DNA from: Candidatus Omnitrophota bacterium
GTDB lineage: Bacteria > Omnitrophota > Gorgyraeia > Zapsychrales > JANLHA01
NCBI GenBank assembly: GCA_023247815.1
Contig: JAHFFS010000013.1
Location: forward strand, 1-13,647
Direction of reading: 5' to 3'
Length of the DNA: 13,647 nt
A program made the translations under genes and the position numbers. Under the pieces are notes generated by a model. The model was given only the letters and a program-made list of their open reading frames with translations. It was not told where the DNA came from and did not search any database. Below, piece by piece: positions 13,594 through 13,647 of the stretch (position 1 is its first letter; each line of letters starts with the position of its first letter).

Positions 13594-13647
13594 AACGCTA
13601 ACTCGACAGCTTTGCTCTTCGGATAATTCGCTGGGAAAAGAGTGAAA

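Larger units (their letters stand above)
13379..13647. other. gene-free upstream region of trxA
   Basis: About 270 nt without a gene I can support. It contains the trxA leader and promoter, a short imperfect element (CTTGA repeated on the minus strand around 13516-13532), and the palindrome. All three minus-strand frames are open from the right window edge, for 15 to 41 codons, ending near 13600, 13584 and 13522, so the 3' end of an upstream leftward gene probably lies here, but the frame cannot be chosen from what is visible. Confidence 0.5.

Noticed and set aside
1..13647. CRISPR array, prophage, insertion sequence or toxin-antitoxin genes
   Set aside because: No spaced direct repeats, transposase or phage gene, or paired small toxin and antitoxin genes were seen.

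Overview
The window looks like chromosomal backbone from a Gram-negative (diderm) bacterium of moderate GC. The evidence is two lipoprotein signal peptides and an Mla-type phospholipid transport locus (mlaE, mlaF, mlaD), which implies an outer membrane. The mix of housekeeping genes with uncharacterised membrane and sugar genes would suit an uncultured lineage such as Omnitrophota or a deltaproteobacteria-like group. That placement is an inference from gene style, not something the sequence proves. TAA, TAG and TGA all end genes, so the standard bacterial code applies.

Right part, 13.65 to 5.73 kb, minus strand: one long, tightly packed gene train that probably forms an operon. It starts at a near-consensus sigma70 promoter (TTGCCA, 17 nt, TATAAT; 13454-13482). 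In transcription order it reads trxA, panD, def, lipA, a flippase-like membrane protein, a YacP-like NYN nuclease, mlaE, a small lipoprotein, mlaF, mlaD, yggT, ybaB, a PC4-like ssDNA-binding protein and greA. Several junctions overlap by ATGA or by a few bases. Just upstream of the promoter is a perfect 14-bp inverted repeat whose loop holds a third copy of the arm core.

Middle, 3.98 to 5.76 kb, plus strand: a two-gene unit with a single-pass membrane protein joined by ATGA to a polytopic GT-C-like glycosyltransferase. It converges with greA, and the coding ends overlap by 32 bp. An AT-rich divergent promoter region (3817-3977) separates it from the left part.

Left part, 3.82 to 0 kb, minus strand: a Gfo/Idh/MocA sugar dehydrogenase (TTG start with a perfect Shine-Dalgarno), a DPM1-like GT2 glycosyltransferase, a zinc-ribbon membrane protein of unknown role, a small lipoprotein, rlmB (23S rRNA methylation) and the first 79 codons of an HD-domain (YfbR/HDDC2-like) phosphohydrolase that runs off the window.

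Taken together, the window serves envelope building (lipid transport, lipid-linked sugars) and core metabolism and gene expression (lipoate, pantothenate precursor, peptide deformylation, rRNA methylation, transcription elongation). The parts least explained by known biology are the lipoprotein inside the mla cluster, the two-gene GT-C unit, the +1-shift-like end of mlaD, the YbaB-PC4-GreA grouping, the zinc-ribbon membrane protein and the triple-core palindrome.
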